From Rutidosis leptorrhynchoides (lineage: Eukaryota; Streptophyta; Magnoliopsida; Asterales; Asteraceae), in contig NC_092337.1 in assembly GCF_046630445.1 (NCBI RefSeq), forward strand, positions 363,636,001-363,700,000: a stretch of DNA of 64,000 bases. Direction: 5' to 3'. Shown here piece after piece: positions 34,930-46,583 of the stretch. The notes beneath the pieces were generated by a model. It was not told the origin of the DNA. It ran no database searches and was given only the letters and a program-made list of their open reading frames with translations. Numbering within the stretch: the stretch's first letter is position 1; each line of letters begins with the position of its first letter. The position numbers and the translations under genes were made by a program.

Positions 34930-35882
34930 ATGGCCGATAAACTTTTCCATCCTGCACTTTCCATCCTGCACGTTCAATCTCGAATATCAAAAATCTCATT
35001 CCAATCACTCTTAATATCAAAGATGCACAATACTCTTCTTGGGCTCACCTGTTCAAAAATCATTGTACTGCCTATGATGTTTTGGATCACATCATTCCCA
35101 AAAGTAATACGAGTGATGATGCTTCTTCGGTTACAACAGACACCAACAAGGATGCACTCTGGCATCGACTAGATGCCATAGTCCTTCAATGGATCTATGG
35201 CACCATCTCCAATGACCTCTTAAGCAACATCATTGAAGATGAAACAACTGCTGAAGGTGCCTGGAACCGATTAAAAGACGCGTTTCAAGACAACAAAAAT
35301 TCACGAGCCCTTTTTTTACAACGAAAGTTCAACACCATCCGTCTCGATGACTTTGCCGATTGCTCCGCTTACTGTCAAGAGATTAAGGTTCTCGCCGATC
35401 AACTCCGTAATGTTGGTGACAAAGTATCCGATAATCGAATGGTCTTGCAACTCATTGCCGGTTTGAACGATAATTTTGACACGGTCGGTACCTATTTTAC
35501 TCAATTGAAGGATTTACCATCCTTCTATGAGGCTAGATCGAAATTATTGCTTGAAGAAACACGTAAAAAGCATCAAATTACCATCAATTCTGGTACAAGT
35601 GAAACGGCCCTTATTGCATCTACTTCTCCCAAAATGAATGGCACCAGCAATTCTATGGTTACTCAGGATAGAAACAATACTCCGACCACCAACAGCAATT
35701 CTCGTTACAATTATGGCAGAGGTCGGGGTCGTGGACAGACCAATCGAGGTCGTAATAGTCGTGGAAGAGGTCGAGGATACTCCTCGAATGCTGGCAATCA
35801 GATCTGGAATCACTACCCTCTATGGGCTTTAGCTTCTACACCTTGGGCCTCACAACCACAATGGACTCCTCCACCTTGTCCA
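34930..35882 (+). pseudogene. Ty1/copia Gag, frameshifted by a 14-bp duplication and cut by element D
   Basis: Starts at ATG 34930, 80 bases after the PBS. A tandem repeat of TTTCCATCCTGCAC shortly after the start moves the frame by two; taking out one copy would put the ATG in frame with the long open stretch that follows. That stretch contains the copia N-terminal block (DAQYSSWAHLFKNHCTAYDV) and a UBN2-type Gag domain (WNRLKDAFQDN, ALFLQRKFNT, QLIAGLNDNFD), then an Arg-Gly-rich tail (GRGRGRGQTNRG). It ends at 35882, where the first three bases of D's LTR supply a TGA stop. Protease onward would lie beyond D. Confidence 0.85.
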
Positions 35883-36376
35883 TGAAAGGACCCGTCCTAA
35901 TCCATCCGGACGAAGTCCATATTGATTATAAACGATTTACATCAGTTGATTACATCACGAGGTACTTGACCTCTATATGATACATTTTACAAACATTGCA
36001 TTCGTTTTTGAAAAGACAATCTTTCATTACATCCAAAGTTGACAGACACGCATACCATTTCATAATATATCCAACTATAATTGACTTAATAATGATCTTG
36101 ATAAACTCAATGACTCGAATGCAACGTCTTTTGAAATATGTCATGAATGACTCCAAGTAATATCTTTAAAATGATCAAATGCACAGCGGAAGATTTCTTT
36201 CGTACCTGAGAATAAACATGCTTTCAAGTGTCAACCAAAAGGTTGGTGAGTTCATTAGTTTAGCATAAAAAATCATTTCATAATTTTAATAGACCACAAG
36301 ATTTCATATTTCCATTTCTCATAAACATACGTCCCATGCATAGAGACAAAAATATCATTCATATGGATTGAACACC
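35883..36376 (-). repeat. Element D 3' LTR, outer part
   Basis: Minus-strand LTR end GGGTCCTTTCA at 35883, matching 54241-54734. Hairpin GAGGTACTTGACCTC at 35959-35973. Ends in ACACC (36372-36376), the left duplication copy of element J. Confidence 0.92.
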
Positions 36377-38244
36377 TGATGATGTAGCGTGAGGGTACGA
36401 AATAGTATTATTTTTAATACAAAATACTACAAAATATGACACAAGTTTTATTAATTTACGGATGGGATATACCTAAACCTTGCTACAACACTATAGGCAG
36501 TGTACCTAATCGTAGAGTAGTGTAGTTTTTAGTAAGTCCGGTTCGTTCCACAGGGAGCTGGTGAAGTTAACGCTATATTATTAAGTTTATTTGTAAAAAT
36601 ATATATATAAATAAGTAGTAGTATTATTATAAAATGGGGGTTTTACCGTTTAATGACCGGTTTGTCGATTTTAAGCGTAAAAATAAATGACAAAAATTAA
36701 AGTGCGTAAAATAAATTGCGATAAATAAAATGACAGAAAATAAAATTGCGAGTAATAAAATGACAGTAAATAAAGATACGATGAGAAATATAATAAAAGA
36801 ATTATGCTTATTTAAACTTCCGTAATCATGATGTTTGACGTGTTGATTTTAATTTATTACCATGGGTTAATTGTCCTTTGTCCTGGTTTATTTGATACGT
36901 CTATCTGGTTTTTGTCCATAATAGTCCATCGGTCATAAATATAAATTGCGAGTATCCTCGTCAAATTACCCTTATACCCGAAGTCAAATATTCCAACTGA
37001 TTAAGGATTTAAACTGTGACGCAGTTATCACTTCTGTCAACAATTACACCAGTTATCACTGTATGTAATCCACCCCTGTTTTAATTAGTTTATGAATATT
37101 AATTCATCCACTTGATCAGAATGAATAATCAATTACCCAACCCAATTGATTAATTAAATGATTATAACAGATTCCAAATGAACATCACTAAATAGGACAA
37201 CCATAATCATTATTAATTATTAGGTTAATTAATTTGAAGATAGGTTCGACAGACTCCAATGAGTTGTCACTCAATTAGACAATACCCCCCATCTATTAAT
37301 AGTCAATAGTTCAATTTCCACAAGTGTCGGTCTTTTGCCCAAACCTTAATTATGGTACAAAGCCCAATTACCCAATTTTAGTAATTAGCCCAACATCATG
37401 ATTACTTCGTTTTAAATAAGCATAATAATAACTTAGCTACGAGACATTAATGTAAAAAGGTTGAACATAACTTACAATGATTAAAAATAGCGTAGCGTTA
37501 CACGGACAGAATTTCGACTTACACACTCAAACGATCTCTATCATAAATCTTATTATTATCATAATTTAAAATTAAAATTAAGATTATTGTTATATCTGAT
37601 TACATTAACATTATGATAGAGAATTATAAATATAGATATTGATATTTGATATAGAAAAATAAGAAAAAGATAGAAAGAAAAAAAAGATCGAAAAAAAATC
37701 TCTCTCCCTAATTCATCGAACATAGATCGTTCTTTTATAGGCCAAAATTATAAATTGAATTTTCATTTACGACCCCTGAACTATGCTCAATTAACAACTT
37801 TTTATTATTTAATATTATTCTTATTATGATTTATTTAAATATTATATTTTATTCTTGTGCATAGTTGACTCGTAATTTTTACACCGTTGCGTCGAGCGTT
37901 GAGAGTTGGTTCATGTCCTGGTTTCGGATTTTCGAACGTCCTTTCGTATAATTTAATATCTTGTACTTTGCGTTTTGTAACTTGTACTCTTGTCATTTTT
38001 AGACGTTTCTCATCAATAAATTGAACCTTTTGAATTGTATCTTGTACATTTGAGCTTTTTGGATGTTTTGGTCTTTCAAATCTTCGTTTTTGTCTTTAAA
38101 TCTTCATTTTCGAGCGATTTGCGTCTTTCGTCTTCGCACTTATTTATTTAACTATTACAACTAAAAATAAGGAAATTACATTAAAAAACTTTACATATTG
38201 GAACGATATTGCTACTAAATATATGTTCATTTGGAACACTATCA
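36377..38244 (-). repeat. Element J 3' LTR
   Basis: Begins TGATGATGTAGCG and ends GGAACACTATCA on the plus strand. By eye it equals the 5' LTR except for one extra A near 37745. Confidence 0.95.
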
Positions 38245-40174
38245 AATATCCCCACACTTGAGCGTTGCTTGTCCTCAAGCAATACAGAACTTGAAATAAA
38301 AACATACATGAATCACTTTTTTTATTCATCACATTTTGTACATCAGTGATTTTGATATAGCGGTATAAACAATGACAGTAATGATGGTTAAAGGTGGGTG
38401 TGTCATCCACAGTTGCCTTGGGTTTAGGTCAACGACACTTGCAATCAAATAGCCGATTTACTTTCGGTTTCCAAAGCAAAGTGCACATTTGAAAGGCGGT
38501 TTACAGTCCCACATGACTATAAAAATTTAGATCCTTTAGGAAATAGGATCTTTATGAAAACATTTGATCTTTTGAAAATTCAATCTAGCTTTTACCCTAG
38601 ATAAGTTTTCTGATTTGATCCACCATTGGTGTTGCAAAATATATTTGTGGATCAATATTTTGGCTAAAAACATTTAGGTTCGTGTAATCCACTGCTATCC
38701 CGGTATCAGAAAGCACACATCCAGTTTACTTGTTCCGTATATTACCTTTCGGCAAACTACCGTCCGGTTGTAAAGGAAAGCGATGAACAAGAAACTGTTA
38801 AGGCAATGTCCCGTGACATGCAGATGATTATGGTCTTTTAACGTGTCGGATGCTAGAACTATCCTTGGTAGGAGCGATAGTAAAGATCATCCTATGATTT
38901 TTCGGTCTGGCACAAGGTCCTGTCTCTGACCATGCTATGCAACCACCGTTCGTACGGTTGACACCCGATTTGGTTCAGGTGACCTAATGAATTCTGATGA
39001 ATTCTCAGGATTTTACGTTCAATGGTAATGAACGCATTGAAAATGGGTTTTCAGAAAACAAATCGGTTTGTATTTTTGATCAAAATATTTTCTCGTTCAA
39101 GCTCGAGTTTAGATATCATTGAATTCCATGAGTTTGAATTCTCAATCTTTAAGGTCAATCTCTAGGATTGAGTAATATCAGTCTTAAAAGCTGATTTTTA
39201 ATCTTTAAGGAGATTATCCTTTCTGGGGATCTGATTCATTAGTCTTATCAAGCTAATTTGCACGGTGCCTCCCCATTGTACGAGATAAATCCTTCTCATG
39301 GTTAGGATAAATCTGACCACTTGGCGACCCTGTTTGATGCTGAGGTCCGTGGATTTCCTGCTGATTTTAGAGATGACTTTTCTAGATTTTTCGTCAACCT
39401 ACAGCTGGTCTGGACGACAACTTCATGACCTAAATCAAGAAGCGCGTGTCTTTTTCGGAAGACTTTACTTCCTTCAAATGATGGAATTGATTCATCGTGT
39501 AGATCCATCTCTTCTTTTCTTTCATCGGATAAAACAGTTGATTATCGTTCAAAACAAAAGTATTTTCAATTGTTTGTACAAAAATATGTGATAGATAGTT
39601 TTTAATTGAATAACTTGGTACATTCTCCCCACACTTAGTTTCTTTCTTTGCCTTTTTATTCTCCTTTATTCCATTTTAAATGAATTCAAGCGTTTTAAGT
39701 TGTTTCTCAATTTATGTCCTTTTCGAGGTAACGATAATTTCGGTATTAACACCTAGTTTTCATCGTTCATAAATATGTATAAACATGATTTTGAGTTCAT
39801 TTAGTTGAAAATTTTTCAAATTTTTACAAAATTTGGCAAATAAACCAAGTGTAAACCCGAGAGAATTTATAACCCTTCCCCACACTTGAGATCATGCAAT
39901 GCCCTCATTTGCATGAAATCAGACTATAATTATAAATTCATGAGGGTGATTAGTGTAGAAAAGTGATTAAAAATACCCAGTTTGTAAACATGTTGTTGTC
40001 ATATCACATTTGATATTTTGCGTCTTGTCGTCAAAATTAGTAGCTTTTGCTGAACTTAATGCTAGTCTTTGAAAGTGCGCTGTTTTACCCTGTTTTGTAC
40101 ATAACATAAAATACAAACATATATATACATATTTTTAAAGTTTGATATATTATCCCACGTTTAAAAATTAATAT

Positions 40175-40208
<34 letters not shown>

Positions 40209-40560
40209 ATACTTTAGATCAATAAAATTAAATGATAACAAAATTTGTCGCCCCGCCCTCGGGTAAAGCAATTTCGGCTCAACGACCTAGTCTTTAACTC
40301 ACGACGAATTTTAGAAATCATTTTTTAAACTTAATGAATTAAAGTAAATTTTGTTTTTTAAAAACTTAAATTAAAATGCATATTAATTTCATAAAAAAAA
40401 AAAACTACAAAACAAAAATTCAGAATGGAGGGAGAAAACTAGTTCTTTAGTGTCTGCTAGCGGAAAAGACCAATCGGGTTCCATTCTCGGAACTACACGA
40501 GAACAGAACAACTAACTCTAGATAGCATTTTCTTTTTAGAACATTTGAATCTCCCCACAC
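38245..40560 (-). other. Element J 3' non-coding region with PPT and PPT-like copies
   Basis: On the minus strand AAGTGTGGGG (38259-38250) lies six bases from the 3' LTR as the likely PPT. The same word recurs at 39636-39627, 39887-39878 and 40562-40553. A T29 run is at 40178-40206 region. Open frames here (for example 39298-39591) are unsupported. An env-like gene, present in some Athila elements, is not seen. Confidence 0.6.
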
Positions 40561-43311
40561 TTAGGTAGCCGTGGTGTCGAAATTGTGATTAACTTCATCG
40601 TCAATTTCTCTTGGTCCATAATCAACTTGCATATCTGTGACTTTCTCTTTAAGCCATTGGTCGGATTCCTGTGTAATATCCATAATTTCAACTAGCTTCG
40701 CCTTTTCTTTAGGCGACAGATTGGATACTAACCGGTTACATAACTTAAAGTTCCCCTTACTTCTAGCATCGATAGCCCGTTTGTAAAGTTTCTTCATTGA
40801 ACTGTTAATAACGGGGTCATCTAATTTCGTATCAACAACGGGGTTCTTTGTTATCATGTCATCCTTAGGTGTTACTTCATTTTCCCCACACTTAGGCGTT
40901 TCATTATTGTTTAGCACTACCGTTGGAGTTGGTAAAACAACATGGTTATTACCAATCGTTTTTACTGGTTCAACGGTTTTGGTTGGTGGAGATTTAGACT
41001 TTCGAATCATAAAGGTGATCGATTTGTCACCACTTTTAAGTGTCATCTTACCATTTCCTACATCAAATAACGCCCCGGTGGACGCAAAGAATGGTCGACC
41101 TAAAATTAGAGGAATGTTTGGGTCCTCTTCTATGTCAATGACAATAAATTCGACTAGAAAGGTTAAATTACCTACTTGAACGGGTAGGTTGTCAGCAATT
41201 CCAACTGGGTGCTTAATGGTTTGATCAAAGAGTCGAACACTCATATCCGTTGGACTTAACTCAGCTACACCTAATCTCTTATATAATGAAAGAGGCATAA
41301 CACTTACACTTGCACCTAAATCTGCTAGTGCATCATACATGACACAATCACTAAGTAGACAAGGAACAATAAATTCACCCGGATCACCTACCCTAGGTGG
41401 AGGTTTTGGTGGAACTGTCTTCACCGGGTTTATATTTACTGCTTTTGTTTCTTGCACTTTCTTATTCTTTTTCTTCTTCTTCTTTCCAGAGGTATCACAA
41501 TCTTTATTACCTATCACTTGCTCATACTCAACTCCTTTTCTTGGAAACGGGATGGGTGGTTTGTATGGTGCCACCACTGGCTTTACATACTCGGGTGGTG
41601 GTGGTGTAACTTCTTCATTGTTACTCTCATCTAAAACCTTCCCATCTTCTGGAACTGGTTTTTCAGAATTCGTTGACACCATATTAACATTCTCTTTCCG
41701 AGGATTTACTTCAGTATTACTCGGTAGCTTTCCTTGTTCCCTCTCACTCATCATGCTAGCAAGAGTACCTACGTGTTTTTCTAGATTCAAAATGGAAGCT
41801 TGTTGAGTTCTTAATGACTGATCAAACCTCTCGTTCGTTTGGGTTTGAGATGTAATGAATTGTGTTTGAGATTCAATCAGCTTTGCCATCATTTCTTCTA
41901 GATTTGGCTTTTTCTCTTCGGGTTGTTGTGGTGGTTTATACAAGCTAGGTCTTTGTTGATTGAAAGTGTTGTTTTGAGTTGGTTGGTTATTCGGACCTTG
42001 TTGGTTATACCAGTTATTTTCGGGTCCTTTTGGATTGTAAAGAATGTTTTGATTTCGATTTAAGTTTAGCCTTGGCGGTTGATAATTATTTTGATAATTA
42101 TTTCCCGGCCTTTGGTTCATATAGGAAACATTCTCTCGTTGTTCCATCGTTGGTTCAATGTGACAATCTTTCAATAAGTGTGGTCCACCGCATTGCTCAC
42201 AACTGATTCGTATTGCGTGAATATCTTTATTCATCTTTTCCATTCGTCTTTCGAAAGCATCTATTTTTGCTGAAACGGAATCAAAGTCATGGCTAGAATC
42301 GGCTCTAGCCGCTTTAGATGATCGAAAGATATCTTTTTCTTGATGCCACTCATGTGAGTGGGAGGCTGTGTTATCAATAATTTTGTAAGCTTCAGTTGCG
42401 GTTTTCTTCATAATGGAACCACCAGCTGTTATGTCGATGTCTTTTCGTGTGGCGATGTCTACGCCTTTATAGAAGATTTGTACTATTTGAAAAGTATCTA
42501 ATCCGTGTTGAGGACATCCTCTCAACATCCTTCCGAATCTTGTCCACGCCTCATATAATGTTTCATTTGGATTTTGCGCGAACGTAACAATTTCTCCTTG
42601 AAGTCTCACGGCTTTGGATGCCGGAAAGAATCGTTTAAGAAATTTTTCAACTAAAACATCCCATGTGTCAATCGCCCCTTCAGGTAACGATTCTAACCAA
42701 TCTTTGGCTTCTCCCTTTAAAGTCCAGGGAAACAACATGAGATAGATCTGCTCATCTTCCACTTCTCGGATTTTGAATAGTGTACAAATTCTTTTAAACG
42801 TACGAAGGTGTTCGTTAGGATCTTCATTCGGTGCACCACTGAATTGGCATTGGTTAGTTACCATGTGTAGGATTTGTCCTTTAATTTCATAATCTGGAGC
42901 ATTAACTTCTGGTTTAATAATGGCGTGACCTTGGCCCGTGCGTGTAGCTCTCATTCGATCTTCCATACTTAGAGGTTCTAGATTTTCCATGATTGGAAGT
43001 GTTGTATCTGAATCACTAGAGGTTTCTGATTTAATGGTTTCTTCCTCAACAATCTCTGTTTGAATGATTGGTGGTTCCGGAGGAATAATTAATGGATCAG
43101 GGTCTCGGAATTGTCCCTGAGTATTCTCCGGATTCTCAATTGTGATATTGGTTTCAAAAACTGGATTATCGGAAATTTGAGTTGAAGTACTCGGTCGACT
43201 TGATGACGAGTCTAAAGAAAAATCAACGGCAGCTATATTTGTTAAACGATGTCTTGATCGAGTTACAGGTGGTGAACGTACAAAAGGTGGTGAACGTCTT
43301 GCTCGGTGCAT
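40561..43311 (-). CDS. Athila-type Gag-protease polyprotein
   Basis: An intact 916-residue frame from ATG 43311. The capsid domain spans about 140-290 (QFSGAPNEDPNEHLRTF, KGEAKDWLESLP, FLKRFFPASK, ETLYEAWTRF). A zinc knuckle CEQCGGPHLLKDC is at 371-383, followed by an Asn/Pro/Gln-rich linker and a Lys run near 610. The retropepsin domain is at about 640-770 with active site DLGASVSVMP (664-673, Leu replacing the usual Ser/Thr after Asp, as is common in Athila) and the ILGRPFF block near 736. The frame ends 150 residues later without any RT. Gag would form particles and protease would mature them; RT and integrase must come from an autonomous relative (inference). Confidence 0.93.
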   Translation of the reverse strand: MHRARRSPPFVRSPPVTRSRHRLTNIAAVDFSLDSSSSRPSTSTQISDNPVFETNITIENPENTQGQFRDPDPLIIPPEPPIIQTEIVEEETIKSETSSDSDTTLPIMENLEPLSMEDRMRATRTGQGHAIIKPEVNAPDYEIKGQILHMVTNQCQFSGAPNEDPNEHLRTFKRICTLFKIREVEDEQIYLMLFPWTLKGEAKDWLESLPEGAIDTWDVLVEKFLKRFFPASKAVRLQGEIVTFAQNPNETLYEAWTRFGRMLRGCPQHGLDTFQIVQIFYKGVDIATRKDIDITAGGSIMKKTATEAYKIIDNTASHSHEWHQEKDIFRSSKAARADSSHDFDSVSAKIDAFERRMEKMNKDIHAIRISCEQCGGPHLLKDCHIEPTMEQRENVSYMNQRPGNNYQNNYQPPRLNLNRNQNILYNPKGPENNWYNQQGPNNQPTQNNTFNQQRPSLYKPPQQPEEKKPNLEEMMAKLIESQTQFITSQTQTNERFDQSLRTQQASILNLEKHVGTLASMMSEREQGKLPSNTEVNPRKENVNMVSTNSEKPVPEDGKVLDESNNEEVTPPPPEYVKPVVAPYKPPIPFPRKGVEYEQVIGNKDCDTSGKKKKKKNKKVQETKAVNINPVKTVPPKPPPRVGDPGEFIVPCLLSDCVMYDALADLGASVSVMPLSLYKRLGVAELSPTDMSVRLFDQTIKHPVGIADNLPVQVGNLTFLVEFIVIDIEEDPNIPLILGRPFFASTGALFDVGNGKMTLKSGDKSITFMIRKSKSPPTKTVEPVKTIGNNHVVLPTPTVVLNNNETPKCGENEVTPKDDMITKNPVVDTKLDDPVINSSMKKLYKRAIDARSKGNFKLCNRLVSNLSPKEKAKLVEIMDITQESDQWLKEKVTDMQVDYGPREIDDEVNHNFDTTAT

Positions 43312-44004
43312 TCACTGAATATCCTATTAGTTTTAAAAAGGAAAGAAAAATTATAATAAGTTATCCAACCAATAGACTTTTCTGATTTTGCCCACGTTTC
43401 GAATAGCCAAAAGATGCAGCAGAGGGGCAGGATTCGTTTGGTCTCAATATAATTGAGTACTGTTTGGCTCCAATAACCCGGTCCACGTACAAATCCAACT
43501 ATTACTACGAACCAGAAAATTTTGATGTCTATCAATTTAACCACTTAAAATAAATTTTCGTAATTTTAAGAAATTTAGAGAAGAAGTAGAAAAAATTCTA
43601 AGTCCTAAAAACTAGAATGGCGAGAAATAAGAGAGAAAAAGATTGCGCGTCGAAAAATGTCGAAAAATAAAAGGTCGAAAAATAGGCGTCGAAAAATAAA
43701 AATAAGAAAGTAGTGCGAAATACGGCGTCGTAAAATTCTAAAGCACCTAAAACTTAGTCTAAGGAATAAGCACTTAAGGGATTTTACGGCAAAGCCTAAA
43801 AATTCTAGAAGTAAAAATAACTATGGCAAAACTAAACTTAATACTAAAAGTTGCGACTATAGTCTAAAAATCTAAAGGTAATAAAACTAAAAAAACATTT
43901 TTTTTTTTTTATAGACAAAATTTTAAAAATATATATATTTTTTTTTAATAATTTTTTTTTTTTTTTTTTTTTTTTACGTTTTTTTTTTTTTTTTTTTTTT
44001 TTTC

Positions 44005-44039
<35 letters not shown>

Positions 44040-44056
44040 GTTTTTTTTTTTTTTAC

Positions 44057-44094
<38 letters not shown>

Positions 44095-44249
44095 CTTTTT
44101 TTCTTTTTTTTTTTTTTTTTTTTTCGTTTTTTTTTTTTAAATTTTTTAAAAAAAAACGATTTTTTTTTTTTTTTACAAAATTTTTTTTTTTTTTAAAACG
44201 ATTTTTTTTTCTTTTAAAAAAAAACGATTTTTTTTTTTTTTTACACAAA

Positions 44250-44281
<32 letters not shown>

Positions 44282-44692
44282 CGAAATTTTTTTTTTATTT
44301 TTTTAAAAAACGATTTTTTTTTTTTTTTTTTTTTTAAAACGATTTTTTTTTTACAAATTAATAATTTTTTTATAATTATAATTTTTTTTTAAAACTTTTT
44401 TTTTTAATTCATTTACTATTCATGAATAGTAAATGAAAATAAATTAATTAATTTACTATTCACATGAAAGCGACATGATAGCAATTATTAATTATAAGTT
44501 ACATAATATACCCCTGAAGTATTTAATAAATACGACTTTTTTTTTTTAAAATTTACGTAAAGATTCTTAAATATTTTTATATTATTATATTCTATTTCAA
44601 TATTATTATATTATTATATTCTATTTCAATATTATTATATTATTATATTTTATTTCAATATTATTATAATTAAAAATATAGCGTTTTAGCGC
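43312..44692 (-). other. Element J 5' leader with long poly-T/A tracts
   Basis: About 1.4 kb between PBS and gag. On the plus strand 43890-44400 is nearly all T, broken by ACG, CG and AAAACGA words every 15-40 bases; on the transcribed strand this is A runs spaced by CGT. A 29-bp tandem repeat (ATTATTATATTCTATTTCAAT core) of nearly three copies is at 44581-44659. No gene: the Lys-rich frame at 44036-44248 is an artefact. Confidence 0.65.
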
Positions 44693-44710
44693 TCCCCGGC
44701 AGCGGCGCCA
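44693..44710 (-). other. Element J PBS, Asp tRNA type
   Basis: Minus-strand TGGCGCCGCTGCCGGGGA, six bases inside the LTR, one mismatch to the TGGCGCCGTTGCCGGGGA that is known from Athila elements and pairs with the 3' end of tRNA-Asp. Confidence 0.85.
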
Positions 44711-44716
44711 AAAACT

Positions 44717-46583
44717 TGATGATGTAGCGTGAGGGTACGAAATAGTATTATTTTTAATACAAAATACTACAAAATATGACACAAGTTTTATTAATTTACG
44801 GATGGGATATACCTAAACCTTGCTACAACACTATAGGCAGTGTACCTAATCGTAGAGTAGTGTAGTTTTTAGTAAGTCCGGTTCGTTCCACAGGGAGCTG
44901 GTGAAGTTAACGCTATATTATTAAGTTTATTTGTAAAAATATATATATAAATAAGTAGTAGTATTATTATAAAATGGGGGTTTTACCGTTTAATGACCGG
45001 TTTGTCGATTTTAAGCGTAAAAATAAATGACAAAAATTAAAGTGCGTAAAATAAATTGCGATAAATAAAATGACAGAAAATAAAATTGCGAGTAATAAAA
45101 TGACAGTAAATAAAGATACGATGAGAAATATAATAAAAGAATTATGCTTATTTAAACTTCCGTAATCATGATGTTTGACGTGTTGATTTTAATTTATTAC
45201 CATGGGTTAATTGTCCTTTGTCCTGGTTTATTTGATACGTCTATCTGGTTTTTGTCCATAATAGTCCATCGGTCATAAATATAAATTGCGAGTATCCTCG
45301 TCAAATTACCCTTATACCCGAAGTCAAATATTCCAACTGATTAAGGATTTAAACTGTGACGCAGTTATCACTTCTGTCAACAATTACACCAGTTATCACT
45401 GTATGTAATCCACCCCTGTTTTAATTAGTTTATGAATATTAATTCATCCACTTGATCAGAATGAATAATCAATTACCCAACCCAATTGATTAATTAAATG
45501 ATTATAACAGATTCCAAATGAACATCACTAAATAGGACAACCATAATCATTATTAATTATTAGGTTAATTAATTTGAAGATAGGTTCGACAGACTCCAAT
45601 GAGTTGTCACTCAATTAGACAATACCCCCCATCTATTAATAGTCAATAGTTCAATTTCCACAAGTGTCGGTCTTTTGCCCAAACCTTAATTATGGTACAA
45701 AGCCCAATTACCCAATTTTAGTAATTAGCCCAACATCATGATTACTTCGTTTTAAATAAGCATAATAATAACTTAGCTACGAGACATTAATGTAAAAAGG
45801 TTGAACATAACTTACAATGATTAAAAATAGCGTAGCGTTACACGGACAGAATTTCGACTTACACACTCAAACGATCTCTATCATAAATCTTATTATTATC
45901 ATAATTTAAAATTAAAATTAAGATTATTGTTATATCTGATTACATTAACATTATGATAGAGAATTATAAATATAGATATTGATATTTGATATAGAAAAAT
46001 AAGAAAAAGATAGAAAGAAAAAAAAGATCGAAAAAAAATCTCTCTCCCTAATTCATCGAACATAGATCGTTCTTTTATAGGCCAAATTATAAATTGAATT
46101 TTCATTTACGACCCCTGAACTATGCTCAATTAACAACTTTTTATTATTTAATATTATTCTTATTATGATTTATTTAAATATTATATTTTATTCTTGTGCA
46201 TAGTTGACTCGTAATTTTTACACCGTTGCGTCGAGCGTTGAGAGTTGGTTCATGTCCTGGTTTCGGATTTTCGAACGTCCTTTCGTATAATTTAATATCT
46301 TGTACTTTGCGTTTTGTAACTTGTACTCTTGTCATTTTTAGACGTTTCTCATCAATAAATTGAACCTTTTGAATTGTATCTTGTACATTTGAGCTTTTTG
46401 GATGTTTTGGTCTTTCAAATCTTCGTTTTTGTCTTTAAATCTTCATTTTCGAGCGATTTGCGTCTTTCGTCTTCGCACTTATTTATTTAACTATTACAAC
46501 TAAAAATAAGGAAATTACATTAAAAAACTTTACATATTGGAACGATATTGCTACTAAATATATGTTCATTTGGAACACTATCA
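44717..46583 (-). repeat. Element J 5' LTR
   Basis: Same ends as the copy at 36377-38244; aligned at constant offset 8340 with one single-base deletion near 46085. Confidence 0.95.

Larger units (their letters stand above)
36377..46583 (-). mobile_element. Element J: Athila-type non-autonomous element with gag-protease only
   Basis: Two direct LTRs of 1868 and 1867 bases flank 6.5 kb. The duplication ACACC is at 36372-36376 and 46584-46588, and the uninterrupted site exists in D's other LTR at about 54733. The PBS pairs with Asp tRNA, the Athila pattern. One intact gag-protease ORF is present; no RT, RNase H or integrase is found, so this is a TR-GAG-like element that needs help to move. Near-identical LTRs mean a very recent insertion. 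Confidence 0.93.

Noticed and set aside
44036..44248. Lys-rich open frame
   Set aside because: Product of the poly-T region of element J; no start context or motif.
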